A stretch of 64,000 nt of DNA from Anaerotruncus sp. (GCA_022009795.1 CP091724.1:868001-932000); one strand, 5' to 3'. Counted from the stretch's first letter, positions 39,101 through 49,325 are shown. Program-made: numbers and translations. The notes: generated by a model not told the origin, from the sequence alone.

Positions 39101-40720
39101 CATTCTTTTCGAGCGTGATACCAAGAGCGTAATTACCGTCCTTATAAAGCTTAAGAGCTTCGGTTACGGCATCGGAAAGTGCTTTCCAAGTGTCAGCAGT
39201 GTAATACGACTCGGTTAACAAATCATAATCGGAAAGATATTTTTTAAGAGCCGTGTCATCAATCAACTGAGTTGTGCTGACAAGCTTAATACTTCTGAGG
39301 TTATCGGCAACGCGTTTACCATCATTACCGAGCACCGTGGCGCTGAGCTGAACCGCGCCCACGCTCTTATTATCGAAAAGCTGCTGCGCATTTTGATAAA
39401 CTTGAACGAATCTGCTCCAAGAGGATTTGGTATATTTACCGTCATCGTTACCGGCTTGATAAACAGCGGAATAGGTGTTAAGAAGCTTAGCGGCGTTTAC
39501 ATATTCGTCAATATCATATGTGGCGGCACTGCCAAAGCCGGTGATATTACCTTTAAGACTATTAGTAATATTTGAAATTGAAGCAGAGAGAGTGGATACC
39601 TCATTCGTGATATTTACGCCTTTGATTTCTGCCTGAGGATTAAGGCTTGTTGCCGAATCAATATTTGCAAGCGTGCCTTTAACTATCGACGAAGAATATG
39701 TGAGCAGTGTATCGAAAGGAATCTTCTCAAGCTGAGTAAGAATACCCTTATAGTTTAAAACATAAACGGTTGGGATATTTGCCTTATCGGTGTTTTTACT
39801 CGTGTCTATAGTATCGGTTCTGTTTGCCTGACTGCTATCACTGTCACTGTATACCTGGAATGTAAGGCCGTCATATTGCTTAATCGAATCGCTGCCGAAG
39901 GTTTCTTCGTTACCAGCCCAATAAAGCGTGTTAGAATACCAAAACTTATCTTTCTTTTGAGAAGGCGTGCCCGAAACATCGGGGCGATATTCCATAAACG
40001 AAGAGTTTTCCGTTACATAACCCGGATCGTCTGCTTTGCTGTTTCCGTGCCAATTATGACGCAATTCAAACGGCTGAGTATTAACCGACACGCTTCTTAC
40101 TCTTTCGTTATTGCTGACCCAGTTAGAAGAGGATTTTCTTGTGCGGGTAGAAATAACGAACGAAGGAGCTGTGCCGTCATAAAGAAGAACCGCTTTACCG
40201 TATCTGACACCTGCTGTTACCCAAGTGTTGCCGGATACGCAAACGCCGTCACCCTTACCGTTAATTTCCTGGAAAGGCATGCCCTGAATACCGCAGTAAT
40301 AAAGAACATTATTAAATTCATCTCCGCCAGTGAGGTTAGCGGTGGTTTTGCCAGAATCAATTTGGTTATATGTTGACTTAAACGGAGTCCACACAGTCAT
40401 CTTATCCATTTCGGTTTTAAGATTTGTGTAAGCCGTGTCAATATCCGGAAGATCGCCAAGCTCTGCACCGGCTGCAGTACAAATATAAGTTCTGTAGCCC
40501 TGTTCCCAAGCAATATAGGAATTCTGAAGATTGGTATAAATGCTTGTTCCGGTGCAATTGCTGACTCTTTCTTTATACTGCTGAAGGAGAGTATAAAGAT
40601 CATCAGCGGAATAGGTGCTTGCGAATGAACTAAACGGCATAGCCGCGAAGGTTGAAAGCACCATAATTGCTGCCAAAAAAAGGCCGCTAAAAAGCCTTTT
40701 TGATTTTTTTAGTTTTTCAT
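36101..40720 (-). CDS. Giant secreted FIVAR-like repeat protein (frameshifted)
   Basis: About 1540 residues after repair. Signal peptide: MKKLKKSKRLFSGLFLAAIM then VLSTFAAMPFSSFAST. The N-terminal 350 residues form a distinct domain (VVYYCGIQGMPFQ-like, KFWYSNTLYWAGNEETFG). Then come FIVAR-like three-helix repeats, recognised by YTKSSWSRFVQVYQNAQQLF, YYTADTWKALSDAVTEALKL and CYTADSWSSYVTAYAAAKS. A Cys-rich repeat follows (HRICSVCGNEINVEVQPLGH and CTDTNGDSKCDVCGQLIY), then more helical repeats and a C-terminal beta-rich region ending YAYSNVIANAAIA. No LPxTG or dockerin seen. Breaks near 40712, 38670, 38065, 38020, 37605, 37530, 37230 and 37190. A surface or matrix protein; ligand unknown. AAGGAGGAAA precedes the ATG. 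Confidence 0.78.
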
Positions 40721-40871
40721 AAAAAAATTTCCTCCTTAAAAATTGCCCTTGCGAAAAAAACGCGCCGATGCCTGCGAGCCCCTGACCGCCGACTCGTGTT
40801 CAAGCATTAAATTGATAGAATTCGCAAAGACACTTTGAAACGGGGACACTTTCCCGTTTATAAATCTTCAA
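40721..40871 (-). promoter_or_regulatory. Structured 5' leader of the giant secreted protein gene
   Basis: From the predicted start near 40869 the leader is about 148 nt. It has a hairpin AAACGGG/CCCGTTT, two copies of AAAGTGTC, and a GC-rich stretch with CGAG/CTCG ends, unlike the AT-rich surroundings. No riboswitch class was recognised. Confidence 0.4.
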
Positions 40872-40875
40872 ATCA

Positions 40876-40904
40876 ATTTTATCATAAAGAAGTAAATTCG
40901 TCAA
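40876..40904 (-). promoter_or_regulatory. Promoter of the giant secreted protein gene
   Basis: TTGACG (40899-40904) and TAAAAT (40876-40881) on the minus strand, 17 bases apart. Confidence 0.68.
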
Positions 40905-41053
40905 CATAATTATTAAAAAAACGCGACTTTTTTTATTTACATTTTGTTTACAAATTACGCAAATAAATTTTCGGTACTGATTTTTATGTGACACAAGATA
41001 ATATTTGTAAACCCGGCATAAAAATTATTCATGGGTGCACTTTGAAATAGAAC

Positions 41054-41085
41054 GAAAAAAAGAGCAAAGGCGATAAGCCTTTGCT
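41054..41085 (-). terminator. Terminator after the epimerase gene
   Basis: Minus-strand stem AGCAAAGGC-ttatc-GCCTTTGCT followed by a run of T, 25 bases past the stop. Confidence 0.88.
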
Positions 41086-41109
41086 CCGAAAACAATTTAA
41101 AATATTAAA

Positions 41110-42158
41110 TTATTCGCCCTTCATTTCAACAAGCTTTGCCTTGCCTTCAAACGCAGCCTTTGAAAGAGCGATTGAATCAAAGATAGCCTTTTTCGATATC
41201 ATCGGGAGTGCAGCCGAGTTCTTTGCAATCATCCGTGGGAATGAAGAGATTCAGATCCATAATATCGGCAAGACCTACGGGATCGATACCGGAATCAACA
41301 TTGCGCTTTGCATAATCCTTACGCATATGGAGACCGAAGAGCTGGAAGGTCCACTTCGGAACGCCAACGATTTTTCTGTCCGGAATACCATCCATAGCGC
41401 GATAAACGATCTTGAGGAATTTGCTCCAAGTATAGTTGTAGCAAGAAATGCCGTAAGCGCGGAACTTGCCCTCGCCCTTTTTCGGCAGCGGCATAAGCCT
41501 GCTCTGCTGCGCCTACCATAGCCTCGCCTACCTGGCGAACAGTAAGCATTGCGGTGCCGCCCTTTGAATAAAGAGTGCAAGGCATTTCTTTCAAATCTTT
41601 GAAGCTGCTCGATAAGGATAACCCAAACCGGCCTACGACCCGGCTGTGTGCCGAAGATGTAAGGAAGCTCAAGAACGCCAACCTGAAAATCGGGAGAGGA
41701 ATACTTTTCGCAAACCTTTTCCTGATCAAGACGGCTCTTGATATAAGGATGCTTTTCGGTGAGCTTCATATCGGGGCGCTCTTTAGCAAGCCAAGTGAAG
41801 TAAGAGCCGCAAACAACTGCGCCCTTCATGCCTGCCCTTTTTTGGCAAGAGGCAGATATCTTTCAAGCGGAGCGATATTATACTTATAATAATAATCGTA
41901 AACTGGTGCGGGGAATTCAACTCTTTCGTCTACGCCGGTGGCGAATACGAACATATCGTAGCCCTTCATCATTTCAATCATTTCATCGTCGGAAAGCTTA
42001 TTTGCATCCTGGAAAACGATTTCCATTTCCTTAGGCAGCGGAGCGCCTTCGGGAAGCGGAGGAAGAGCAAGAGTTTTGATTTCATTACCGCGATCAACAA
42101 AGATCTGGGCTGCTGCGGAACCGAGAAGGCCCGTGCCGCCAATCATAAGAACTTTCAT
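41110..42158 (-). CDS. NAD(P)-dependent epimerase/dehydratase family protein (frameshifted)
   Basis: An extended short-chain dehydrogenase, about 348 residues. MKVLMIGGTGLLGSAAAQIF shows the GGTGLLG nucleotide motif; later VFATGVDERVEFPAPVYDYY, a YxxxK-like stretch, and in the C-terminal half GISCYNYTWSKFLKIVYRAM, IVGVPKWTFQLFGLHMRKDY. The usual catalytic YxxxK is hard to place across the breaks near 41830, 41600, 41480 and 41195. GGGGGT lies 8 bp before the ATG and the gene has its own promoter and terminator, so it is a single-gene unit. The substrate is not predictable; sugar nucleotide is the family default. Confidence 0.78.
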
Positions 42159-42205
42159 TTTATGTACCCCCATAAAAATTTTTTTATAAAAAAAGTTTAT
42201 AATTG

Positions 42206-42234
42206 ATTATATCGCCATAAGCCGACAAAGTCAA
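42206..42234 (-). promoter_or_regulatory. Promoter of the epimerase gene
   Basis: TTGACT (42229-42234) and a perfect TATAAT (42206-42211) on the minus strand, 17 bases apart, about 48 bases before the ATG. Confidence 0.78.
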
Positions 42235-42313
42235 CCGCACAAGCACAAAAATTTAAAATTAAAGCACTTATGCGGTAATTCGGCATTACAGATGTTTTAA
42301 AATGTAAGCAACA

Positions 42314-43712
42314 TTAAACCGGATGAACCTTATTCACGATATCGTCGTGCTTACCGTCAAGCCCATACTGCTTATCTCTTCTTTTTTGGAAGAATTTTAC
42401 AGCAACATCGCCGAACTGAGCGTAGGAAAGAACATCCTCCTCCTGCTCATAATATTCCTTAATTTCATCGCGGAATTTATCAAGCTCGGGTTTAAGAAGA
42501 TCTGCCGGGCGGCAATCGATGATTTCTTCGTCGCCGCAGATTTTCTTTCTGAATTCGGGGTCGATATCGCAGGGAGTTTTTACCGTATTTACCGGCAACC
42601 ATATCCTTAAATTCCTTGGTTATCATCTTATAGCGTTCGCCGAGGATGACATTGAAAACGGACTGAGTGCCGACGATTTGCGAGGTGGGCGTAACGAGGG
42701 GCGGATAACCGCTGTCCTTACGAACGCGCGGAACCTCGGCAAGAACTTCATCAAGCTTATCTTCCTTACCTGCCTGCTTGAGCTGATTAAGAAGATTTGA
42801 AAGCATGCCGCCGGGAACCTGATAAAGCAAGGTGTTTGCGTCAACACCGAGCATTTTGGGATTAAGGAGACCTTCCTTAATATATTTTTCACGCAACGGA
42901 GTGAAGAAATCTCGAATTTCCGTGAGAGCTTTAAGGTCAAGACCCGTATCATATTCCGTGCCCTGAAGAGCGGCAACCATGGATTCCGTTGCGGGGTGAG
43001 AAGTGCCCATTGCAAGCGGGCTGATAGCCGTGTCTATAACATCAACGCCGGCCTCAATACCCTTGAGGTGAACCATTGAGGCAAGACCTGAGGTGTAGTG
43101 AGAATGAAGCTGAATAGGAATTTTAACCGTTTCTTTGAGAGCCTTAACAAGATCGTAAGTGCCGTAAGGAGTGAGCAAGCCGGCCATATCCTTAATGCAA
43201 ATTGAATCCGCGCCTGCATCCTCAAGCTGCTTTGCATAGTGGCAATAATAAGCCTCGTCAAAAACAGGGCCTGTTGTGTAAGAAATAGCTGCCTGAACAT
43301 GGCCGCCGTATTTCTTTGCCGCATTTATTGCAGTTTCCAAATTACGAACATCGTTAAGCGCATCGAATATACGAAGAATATCAATACCGTTATCGATACT
43401 CTTTTTAACGAAATAATCTACAAGGTCGTCTGCATAATGGCGATAGCCAAGCATATTTTGACCTCTGAAAAGCATTTGAAGCTTTGTTTTGGGACATTTT
43501 CTGCGGATAAGGCGGAGCCTTTCCCAAGGATCCTCATCAAGGAAGCGAAGGCAGGAGTCAAATGTTGCGCCGCCCCAGCATTCAAGGGAATGGTAGCCGA
43601 TATTATCCATTTTTTCGAGGATGCCCTCGAATTCATCCGTTCTCATACGGGTGGCAATCAAAGACTGATGCGCATCACGCAGAACGGTTTCGGTAACACC
43701 AATTTTTGCCAT
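42314..43712 (-). CDS. Oxaloacetate/pyruvate carboxyltransferase, OadA or transcarboxylase 5S type (one frameshift)
   Basis: About 466 residues: a carboxyltransferase TIM barrel and a C-terminal PYC_OADA domain, but no biotin domain. It starts MAKIGVTETVLRDAHQSLIA and has DNIGYHSLECWGGATFDSCL, LQMLFRGQNMLGYRHYADDL, IFDALNDVRNLETAINAAKK, DAGADSICIKDMAGLLTPYG, LHSHYTSGLASMVHLKGIEA (the metal-binding HxH) and PATESMVAALQGTEYDTGLD. One break near 42590. The product is the part that moves a carboxyl group between biotin and pyruvate/oxaloacetate. Because the biotin carrier is a separate gene next door, this matches transcarboxylase 5S as well as some OadA. Confidence 0.88.
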
Positions 43713-43723
43713 ACTGACACCTC

Positions 43724-44132
43724 TTAATTCATTGTAACGATAACCTGGCCGGCCTCAACGCTGTCGCCCTTTGAAACATTTACGGAAGAAACAGTGCCTG
43801 CCTGAGGAGCCACGATTTCGTTTTCCATTTTCATAGCTTCAAGGATGCAGATAACTTCGCCTGAATTTACGGAAGCGCCAACGCTTACCTTAACATCAAG
43901 AATTGTGCCGGGCATAGGAGCATCAACCTTAACAGCGCCCTCAGAGCCTGTTGCCGCAGGCTTAGCCTCGGGAGCGGGAGCCGCCGCTGCCGGTGCCGGT
44001 GCAGATGCGGGAGCGGGAGCAGGAGCTGCTGCCTGAACGGGAGCCGCTGCCTGAGCGGGAGCTGCGCCGTTTGCTTCATCAACTGTTACATCATAAGCTG
44101 TGCCGTTTACGGTGATTGTGTATCTTTTTCAT
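43724..44132 (-). CDS. Biotin carboxyl carrier subunit (one frameshift)
   Basis: About 136 residues: an N-terminal strand region (YTITVNGTAYDVTVDEANGA), an Ala/Pro-rich linker of about 45 residues, and a biotinyl domain with MPGTILDVKVSVGASVNSGE and the biotinylation site ILEAMKMENEIVAPQ. The lysine of EAMKM should carry biotin. The break near 44126 follows the third codon. Its start has GGAGGAT 7 bp upstream, and it lies 19 bases after the carboxyltransferase stop. Equivalent to the 1.3S subunit of transcarboxylase or the gamma/biotin subunit of a decarboxylase. Confidence 0.92.
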
Positions 44133-44151
44133 TTATATATCCTCCAATTAT

Positions 44152-45477
44152 TTAACGGAATGTTTTTCTGGGAATTGTGGTTTCCCTTTTACCTGCAAGC
44201 ACATCAAGAGCCGCAATAACCTTATTTCTTGTTTCAGCCGGAACGAAAAACATCATCAACGGCGCCGCAAGCCGCTGCGGTGAACGGCGAAGCCATTTCG
44301 GATTCGTATTCCTTTTCGAGTGCTTCCCTGCTTTCGCCGTTTGCAAGGCGATCGTTATAAAGAAAAGCAACGGCCGATTTTGTTGCAAGCGGAGAGATAA
44401 CGGCAGTATCCCAAGCATAAACAAGATCGGCGTTAGAGCCTCTGCCCGCAAGAGCAATATAAGCCGCCCCCACTGCTTGACCCGTTATAACAGAAAGCTT
44501 GGGGCAGGTTGCCGAAGCATATGCCGTTGTGAGCTTAGTGGCGGCAACAAGCATTTGGTTTTCTTTTTCTTTGATTATGCCGGAAGCATTAACAAAGGTT
44601 ACAATCGGAATATTGAAAGCATCACAGAATTTAACGAAAGCCTCTGCCTTATAAGCACAGGCGGGGCAAAGGTTTGCGCCGTCAAAAGCAACAAAACCGG
44701 TTGTTGCACCCATTACCGAGCCGATCGCCGTTACGGCATTATCTGCGTATGCGCTTTTAAGCTCTATAACGCTGCCGGAATCTGCGGTTGCGAAAACAAT
44801 GTCCCTTGCAAAAGCGCCTGTGTCAACAGCAACGGCGGAATCCTCAAAATCAAAAATGGGAGCGCCGCTGAGGTTGTTTGACGGAAGCATTGTGATGATA
44901 TTTCTTACACTGTCTATCGCGGAAGCCATATCATCGGCAACGATATCAACCGTGCCTTCTTCTGCGCAATCCTGAGCGGTAACTTCGGACGGAGCTGTAA
45001 GATAAAAATCCGCATCCTTAACCGCAACAACGATGTCTGCCATATTGGCAACAAGAGCCGTTGTACCGAGAGCCGAGCCTGCAACAATCGAAATCTGGGG
45101 CACTACGCCGGAAACACAGGCAGATGCCTTTTAAGATTTCGCCGTAAGCGGAAAGGCCCTCAAAGCCCTCCTTCAAGCTCATACCGTTTGAATCATAAAT
45201 GCCGACAACAGGGCACCCCGTTTTTTTGGCAAGGTCATATATCTTTTTTTAATTTTTTTGAGCACTGAGCCACGCTGACCGCGCCGCCGTTTACGCTCAC
45301 ATTTTGTGAAAAACGCATAAACGGGAGCACCGCCGACAGTTCCGAATCCTGCCACGGCCTCAACATCGCCGTTTGCGGATTTTGCAAATGCATCGATTTC
45401 GGTAAAAAAACACCGTCATCAAACAAGGAAACAAGTCTTTCGCGAGCTTCTGCTTCATTTACTGTAGGTTCACCCAC
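44152..45477 (-). CDS. Acyl-CoA carboxyltransferase subunit, MmdA / transcarboxylase 12S type (frameshifted)
   Basis: About 440 residues, shorter than the usual 510 or so. N-terminal part EPTVNEAEARERLVSLFDDG, then VEAVAGFGTVGGAPVYAFF, IYDLAKKTGCPVVGIYDSNG and, in the core, PQISIVAGSALGTTALVANM. The C-terminal carboxyltransferase repeat has NIPIVTFVNASGIIKEKENQ, YASATCPKLSVITGQAVGAA and DLVYAWDTAVISPLATKSAV. Two crotonase-like halves are therefore present. Breaks near 45405, 45250, 45125 and 44245. GTG start at 45475-45477 with AAGGAGG upstream. With its two downstream neighbours it could make a soluble transcarboxylase. A diverged sequence; the acyl-CoA is a guess (methylmalonyl-CoA or malonyl-CoA). 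Confidence 0.78.
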
Positions 45478-45782
45478 ACGAACATCCTCCTTAATAACTT
45501 TTTTTCGTATGAATATAATAATCCATTCTTGTGTATTTTTATCACTTCGGGTTTATAATTACAACTATTTTTTTGCCATAATTCTTATATTATTTATAAA
45601 TTTAAACACAACACAAAAAAAGGTTTTAATGTATATCATTTTAGCTAAAGCCTTAACGCTTGCGCAAAAAGGCCGAAATCAGCAAGCACAGTCCAACTAT
45701 ATGTACTCACTTCAAATTTATCTTGCAAAGCGAAAGCGCATCTGATAAAGTGAAATCAGAAAGAAAAACGGGAGGTAAGCAT
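45478..45782. other. Intergenic stretch, no gene seen
   Basis: AT-rich spacer between the divergent carboxyltransferase and hypothetical gene. A 78-codon open frame on the plus strand has no ribosome site and a composition like spacer DNA, so it is not called. Confidence 0.55.
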
Positions 45783-46556
45783 ATGAACACAATCGGTTTT
45801 AATACAAACGGCAGCAACGCAGAAGCGGAAAATGTTTTGCAAGAAGAAAAAGCAAAAACGCAAGCTGCGGTAAAGCAATAAACAATGTTGTAACGGTAAG
45901 ATTTAAAAACGGAATCGAGCTTCCCTACTATAACAACAAATTCAACCTTAATGAAGGCGACAGAGTTTTTGTTGACGGTAAATACTACGGCAGCTGCGGA
46001 GTTGTTACCGAAATTATAACAAAATTCAAAATAAGCAGAAAGCAATACAAGGATGTTATTGCAAAGCTTGATTTAACGGTACACGGCAGCTTTAAAAAAT
46101 TTGAAAACTTTATGATTTCAACAAAAGGCACAACAGCAACAAGAGAGCAAGTTTTATCTTGGTTTATTCCTCCGTTTGTGCCGCAATTTGAGGGTGACGA
46201 GCCCGATGAATTTATATACGGCGAAGGATATTTTTGCGATTTGAAAACAATTCCGTGCAGCACGGAAACACTTGATGACGGACTTGAATTATTGAATGAC
46301 GGTAAATTGACGGTTCTTATTATCAAAGACGGCATCGGCACCGCTTTTTTTTGAAGGCAAAACCGGCCATGTTGTTGATTTCAAATATAACAATACAGGG
46401 CTGACGGAAATGTTTTTGCGACTGCATCAAGCCGAATTTTTTTGCAAGCATTTTGCAGCGATTTGCATTTTTTTAAATGATCTCACAAAAGAAAAGATTA
46501 TAAAGCCCGGCGATGACTTTTTTGCCGTAAGCGGAAAAATGGTTTTTACGAAATGA
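45783..46556 (+). CDS. Unknown protein of about 258 residues (frameshifted)
   Basis: Not recognised. GGGAGGTAA lies 7 bp before the ATG. Repaired sequence: an acidic helix MNTIGFNTNGSNAEAENVLQ, then a beta-rich stretch VVTVRFKNGIELPYYNNKF and EGDRVFVDGKYYGSCGVVTE that looks like a small barrel (KOW- or SH3-like), ISRKQYKDVIAKLDLTVHGS, a Trp-Pro-rich SWFIPPFVPQFEGDEPDEF, GLELLNDGKLTVLIIKDGIG, and a tail DDFFAVSGKMVFTK. Breaks near 45875, 46350 and 46475. Codon use is like the neighbours. It is the only plus-strand gene between 35.4 and 51.5 kb. Cytoplasmic, no membrane segments. Confidence 0.65.
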
Positions 46557-46711
46557 TGCAAAACAGCGAAATTTCACTTTAAATAAAGCATAGCCGAAAA
46601 AAACAAATGAATTCATCTGCATTTTTTTGCATAAATTACTGCTTTTTCAATTTTTACCTTTCAGCGGCCCGATGATACACTTATCGGAATGTGCAACAAT
46701 TAAAAACAACT

Positions 46712-46741
46712 AAAAAAAGAGCATCTCTCTTGAGATGCTCT
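46712..46741 (-). terminator. Terminator after the HAD phosphatase gene
   Basis: Minus-strand hairpin AGAGCATCTC-aaga-GAGATGCTCT followed by seven T, starting at the stop codon. The stem is identical to that at 47433-47462. Confidence 0.88.
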
Positions 46742-47406
46742 TTAATACTTAATTAGCTTAGTAAATCTTTTTAGCTCGTCAACCGTTTTAACAATATATG
46801 TTGCGCCGGCATTTTTTTAAGCTCATCAAAGGTGCCATATCCATATTCCACGCCGATTGAATTAACACCTACCGTTTGAGCGCCAATCACATCCTCTGCT
46901 CTGTCGCCAATCATTACAACTTTGGATTTGTCCTTGATATTACATTCGCTAAGCGCATATTCAATTACTTCTGCCTTTTTTGAGCGAGTAGTATCCATAT
47001 TTGAACCTGCAATAAAATCAAAATATTTTGCGAGGTTAAAATGCTCCATTATTCTGTCGGTAAACAGCTGAGGCTTAGAGGTGGCAACAATAAGAGCTTT
47101 TCCGTTTTCTTTAAGATTTTGAAGCAAATCGCTTACACCGCCGTAAATCTCGTTTTCAAACAAGCCTTTTGAGCTGAAATACTCTCGATAAAGCTTTACT
47201 GCTTGCAAAGATTTTTCCTTATCAAAGCCCATAAATTTTTCAAACGATTCGTGAAGCGGAGGGCCTAAAAACTTTCTCAAAAGCGGCATGTCATAATCGT
47301 TAACATCATACTTTTCGAGCGCATAAATGCTAGAATTGATAATTCCCTGCGATGAATCGGAGAGTGTCCCGTCAAGGTCAAAAAGAATGGTTGAATAGCT
47401 TTTCAT
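46742..47406 (-). CDS. HAD-superfamily phosphatase, phosphoglycolate phosphatase-like (one frameshift)
   Basis: About 221 residues. Motif I is ILFDLDGTLSDSSQGIINSS with both catalytic Asps; the cap follows (KYDVNDYDMPLLRKFLGPPL); motif II is ALIVATSKPQLF; motif III has the Lys in TTRSKKAEVIEYAL; motif IV is KVVMIGDRAEDVIGAQ. The break near 46817 hides the true tail NAGATYIVKTVDELKRFTKL. AGAGGTG precedes the ATG. Family members act on phosphoglycolate, nucleotides or pyrophosphate; the substrate cannot be fixed. It follows tsf but is separated from it by a terminator. Confidence 0.88.
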
Positions 47407-47432
47407 AAAACACCTCTGTTACAAAATATTGC

Positions 47433-47462
47433 AAAAAAAGAGCATCTCGATTGAGATGCTCT
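47433..47462 (-). terminator. Terminator after tsf
   Basis: Minus-strand hairpin AGAGCATCTC-aatc-GAGATGCTCT followed by seven T, 12 bases past the tsf stop. Confidence 0.9.
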
Positions 47463-47473
47463 TGAATGTTTAA

Positions 47474-48413
47474 TCAGCCGTTGATTTGCTTTGCAATTTC
47501 CTCTGCAAAGTTCTCTTCACGCTTTTCAAGGCCTTCGCCTCTGGTCATACGGATGAAGCCGTTGATCTTGATTTCGGTGCCGAGTTCCTTAGCAACGGAA
47601 TTTACATAGCCCTTAACATCGCCCTGGAAAAGATCGGAACGAACAAATTCCTGATCAACAAGGCAATTTTCTTTATAATACTTGCCCATTTTGCCGGCTG
47701 CGATTTTAGCAAGAACAGCATCGGGCTTAGAAGCCATTTTGGGATCTTCCTTCATCTGAGATGCAAGGATGCTCTTTTCATGCTCGATAACCTCTGCAGG
47801 AACTGCAGCTTCATCAAGATATGCAGGGCTCATGGCAGCAATCTGCATTGCAACATTTTTGCCCATTTCCTTAAATTCTGCCGTTGCAGCCTTAGCTTCA
47901 TCTGCAACATCAAAGGAAACCATAACGCCAACGGAGCCGCCTGCGTGAACATAAGTTGCAAGGTTGCCTTCCATAACCTCGAAGCGGCGAATCTTCATGT
48001 TTTTCGCCGATGGCAAGGATAAGGTCATTAAGAGTTTCGGTAACCGTTCTGCCTGTGCCCATATATTCAGCGGCATTAAGCTCTTCAACGGTTGAAACGC
48101 CTGTTTCGATAATTGTTTTAGCGCAATCTGTTACGAAGTTTACGAATTTTTCATTCTTTGCAACAAAGTCTGTTTCGGAGTTTACTTCAATAACAACGCC
48201 TTTTTTTGCAGCATCATCTGCATAGGAAAGAACAACGCCCTCAGCGGCAATTCTTGTTGCCTTTTTCTGAGCTGCTGCAAGTCCTCTTTCGCGAAGATAG
48301 TCAACTGCTTTATCCATATCGCCGTTTGCTTCTGTGAGAGCCTTCTTGCACTCCATCATGCCAACGCCGGTTTTCTCACGGAGAGCTTTAACGTCCTGAG
48401 CTGTAAAAGTCAT
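47474..48413 (-). CDS. tsf: Translation elongation factor Ts (one frameshift)
   Basis: The nucleotide exchange factor for EF-Tu, about 312 residues. UBA-like N-terminus MTFTAQDVKALREKTGVGMM then ECKKALTEANGDMDKAVDYL; core TDFVAKNEKFVNFVTDCA; second half NLATYVHAGGSVGVMVSFDV, VAMQIAAMSPAYLDEAAVPA and NCLVDQEFVRSD. A break near 48002 joins the halves at AIGEKHNMKIRRFEVMEG. It lies 41 bases after rpsB. Confidence 0.97.
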
Positions 48414-48454
48414 TTCTCTTCCTCCATTATCAAATTAAAATATCTTAATCCAAA

Positions 48455-49205
48455 TTACTCGGCAGCTTTTTCTGCCTTTTCTTCTGTTGCTTCTTCTGCC
48501 GCTTCGGCAACATCGCTGCCGTCTCTGCCTTCGATAACAGCTGAAGCCATTGCGCCTGCAATAAAGCTTTAACCGCGCGGATAGCATCATCGTTGCCGGG
48601 GATAACATAATCGATTTCATCGGGATCGCAGTTTGTATCAACAATAGCTACGATGGGAAGACCGAGCTTCATAGCTTCGGATACGGCGATTCTTTCCTTG
48701 CGGGGGTCTACGATGAACATAGCATCGGGAACTTTCTTCATTTCGGTGATACCGCCGAGATATTTTTCAAGCTTTTCGATCTGAAGCTCAAGGCCTGCTA
48801 CTTCCTTTTTGGGAAGAAGATCGAAAGTGCCGTCCTCCTGCATCTTCTTGAGCTGAGCAAGACGAGCAACACGGCCGCGGATTGTTTTAAAGTTTGTGAG
48901 CATACCGCCGAGCCAACGAGCATTTACATAAGGCATGGAACAACGCTCTGCCTCTTCCTTAACGGATTCCTGAGCCTGCTTCTTTGTGCCGACGAAAATG
49001 ATTGTGCCGCCTTCTGCTGCGAGATCGCGAACAAACATATATGCCTCGTCAAGCTTTTTTTAACTGTTTTCTGAAGATCTATGATATAGATCCCGTTGCG
49101 CTCCGTGAAAATGTATTCCGCCATTTTGGGATTCCATCTTCTTGTTTGGTGGCCGAAATGAACGCCGGCCTCAAGGAGCTGCTTCATTGAAACTACATTT
49201 GCCAT
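48455..49205 (-). CDS. rpsB: 30S ribosomal protein S2 (frameshifted)
   Basis: About 250 residues. It starts MANVVSMKQLLEAGVHFGHQ, then TRRWNPKMAEYIFTERNGIY, DLQKTVKK and, past a lost A near 49062, LDEAYMFVRDLAAEGGTIIF. Further: RWLGGMLTNFKTIRGRVARL, PDAMFIVDPRKERIAVSEAM, LPIVAIVDTNCDPDEIDYVI. A second break near 48565 gives the true tail (GAMASAVIEGRDGSDVAEAA) ending AEKAAE. AGGAGGA lies just before the ATG. Confidence 0.97.
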
Positions 49206-49325
49206 TATTATTTCCTCCTTTAAGGTTATTCCTCCGCAGCGCATATGGCAACATTCCCGAAAAAATCACCTTGGGAACAAAACGCCGCGTGTGGATTGCA
49301 CATAATGATATATCTGTGCCGAAAT

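Noticed and set aside
45509..45745. A 78-codon open frame on the plus strand before the unknown gene
   Set aside because: Hydrophobic by AT-richness alone, no ribosome site, overlaps the likely promoter region.
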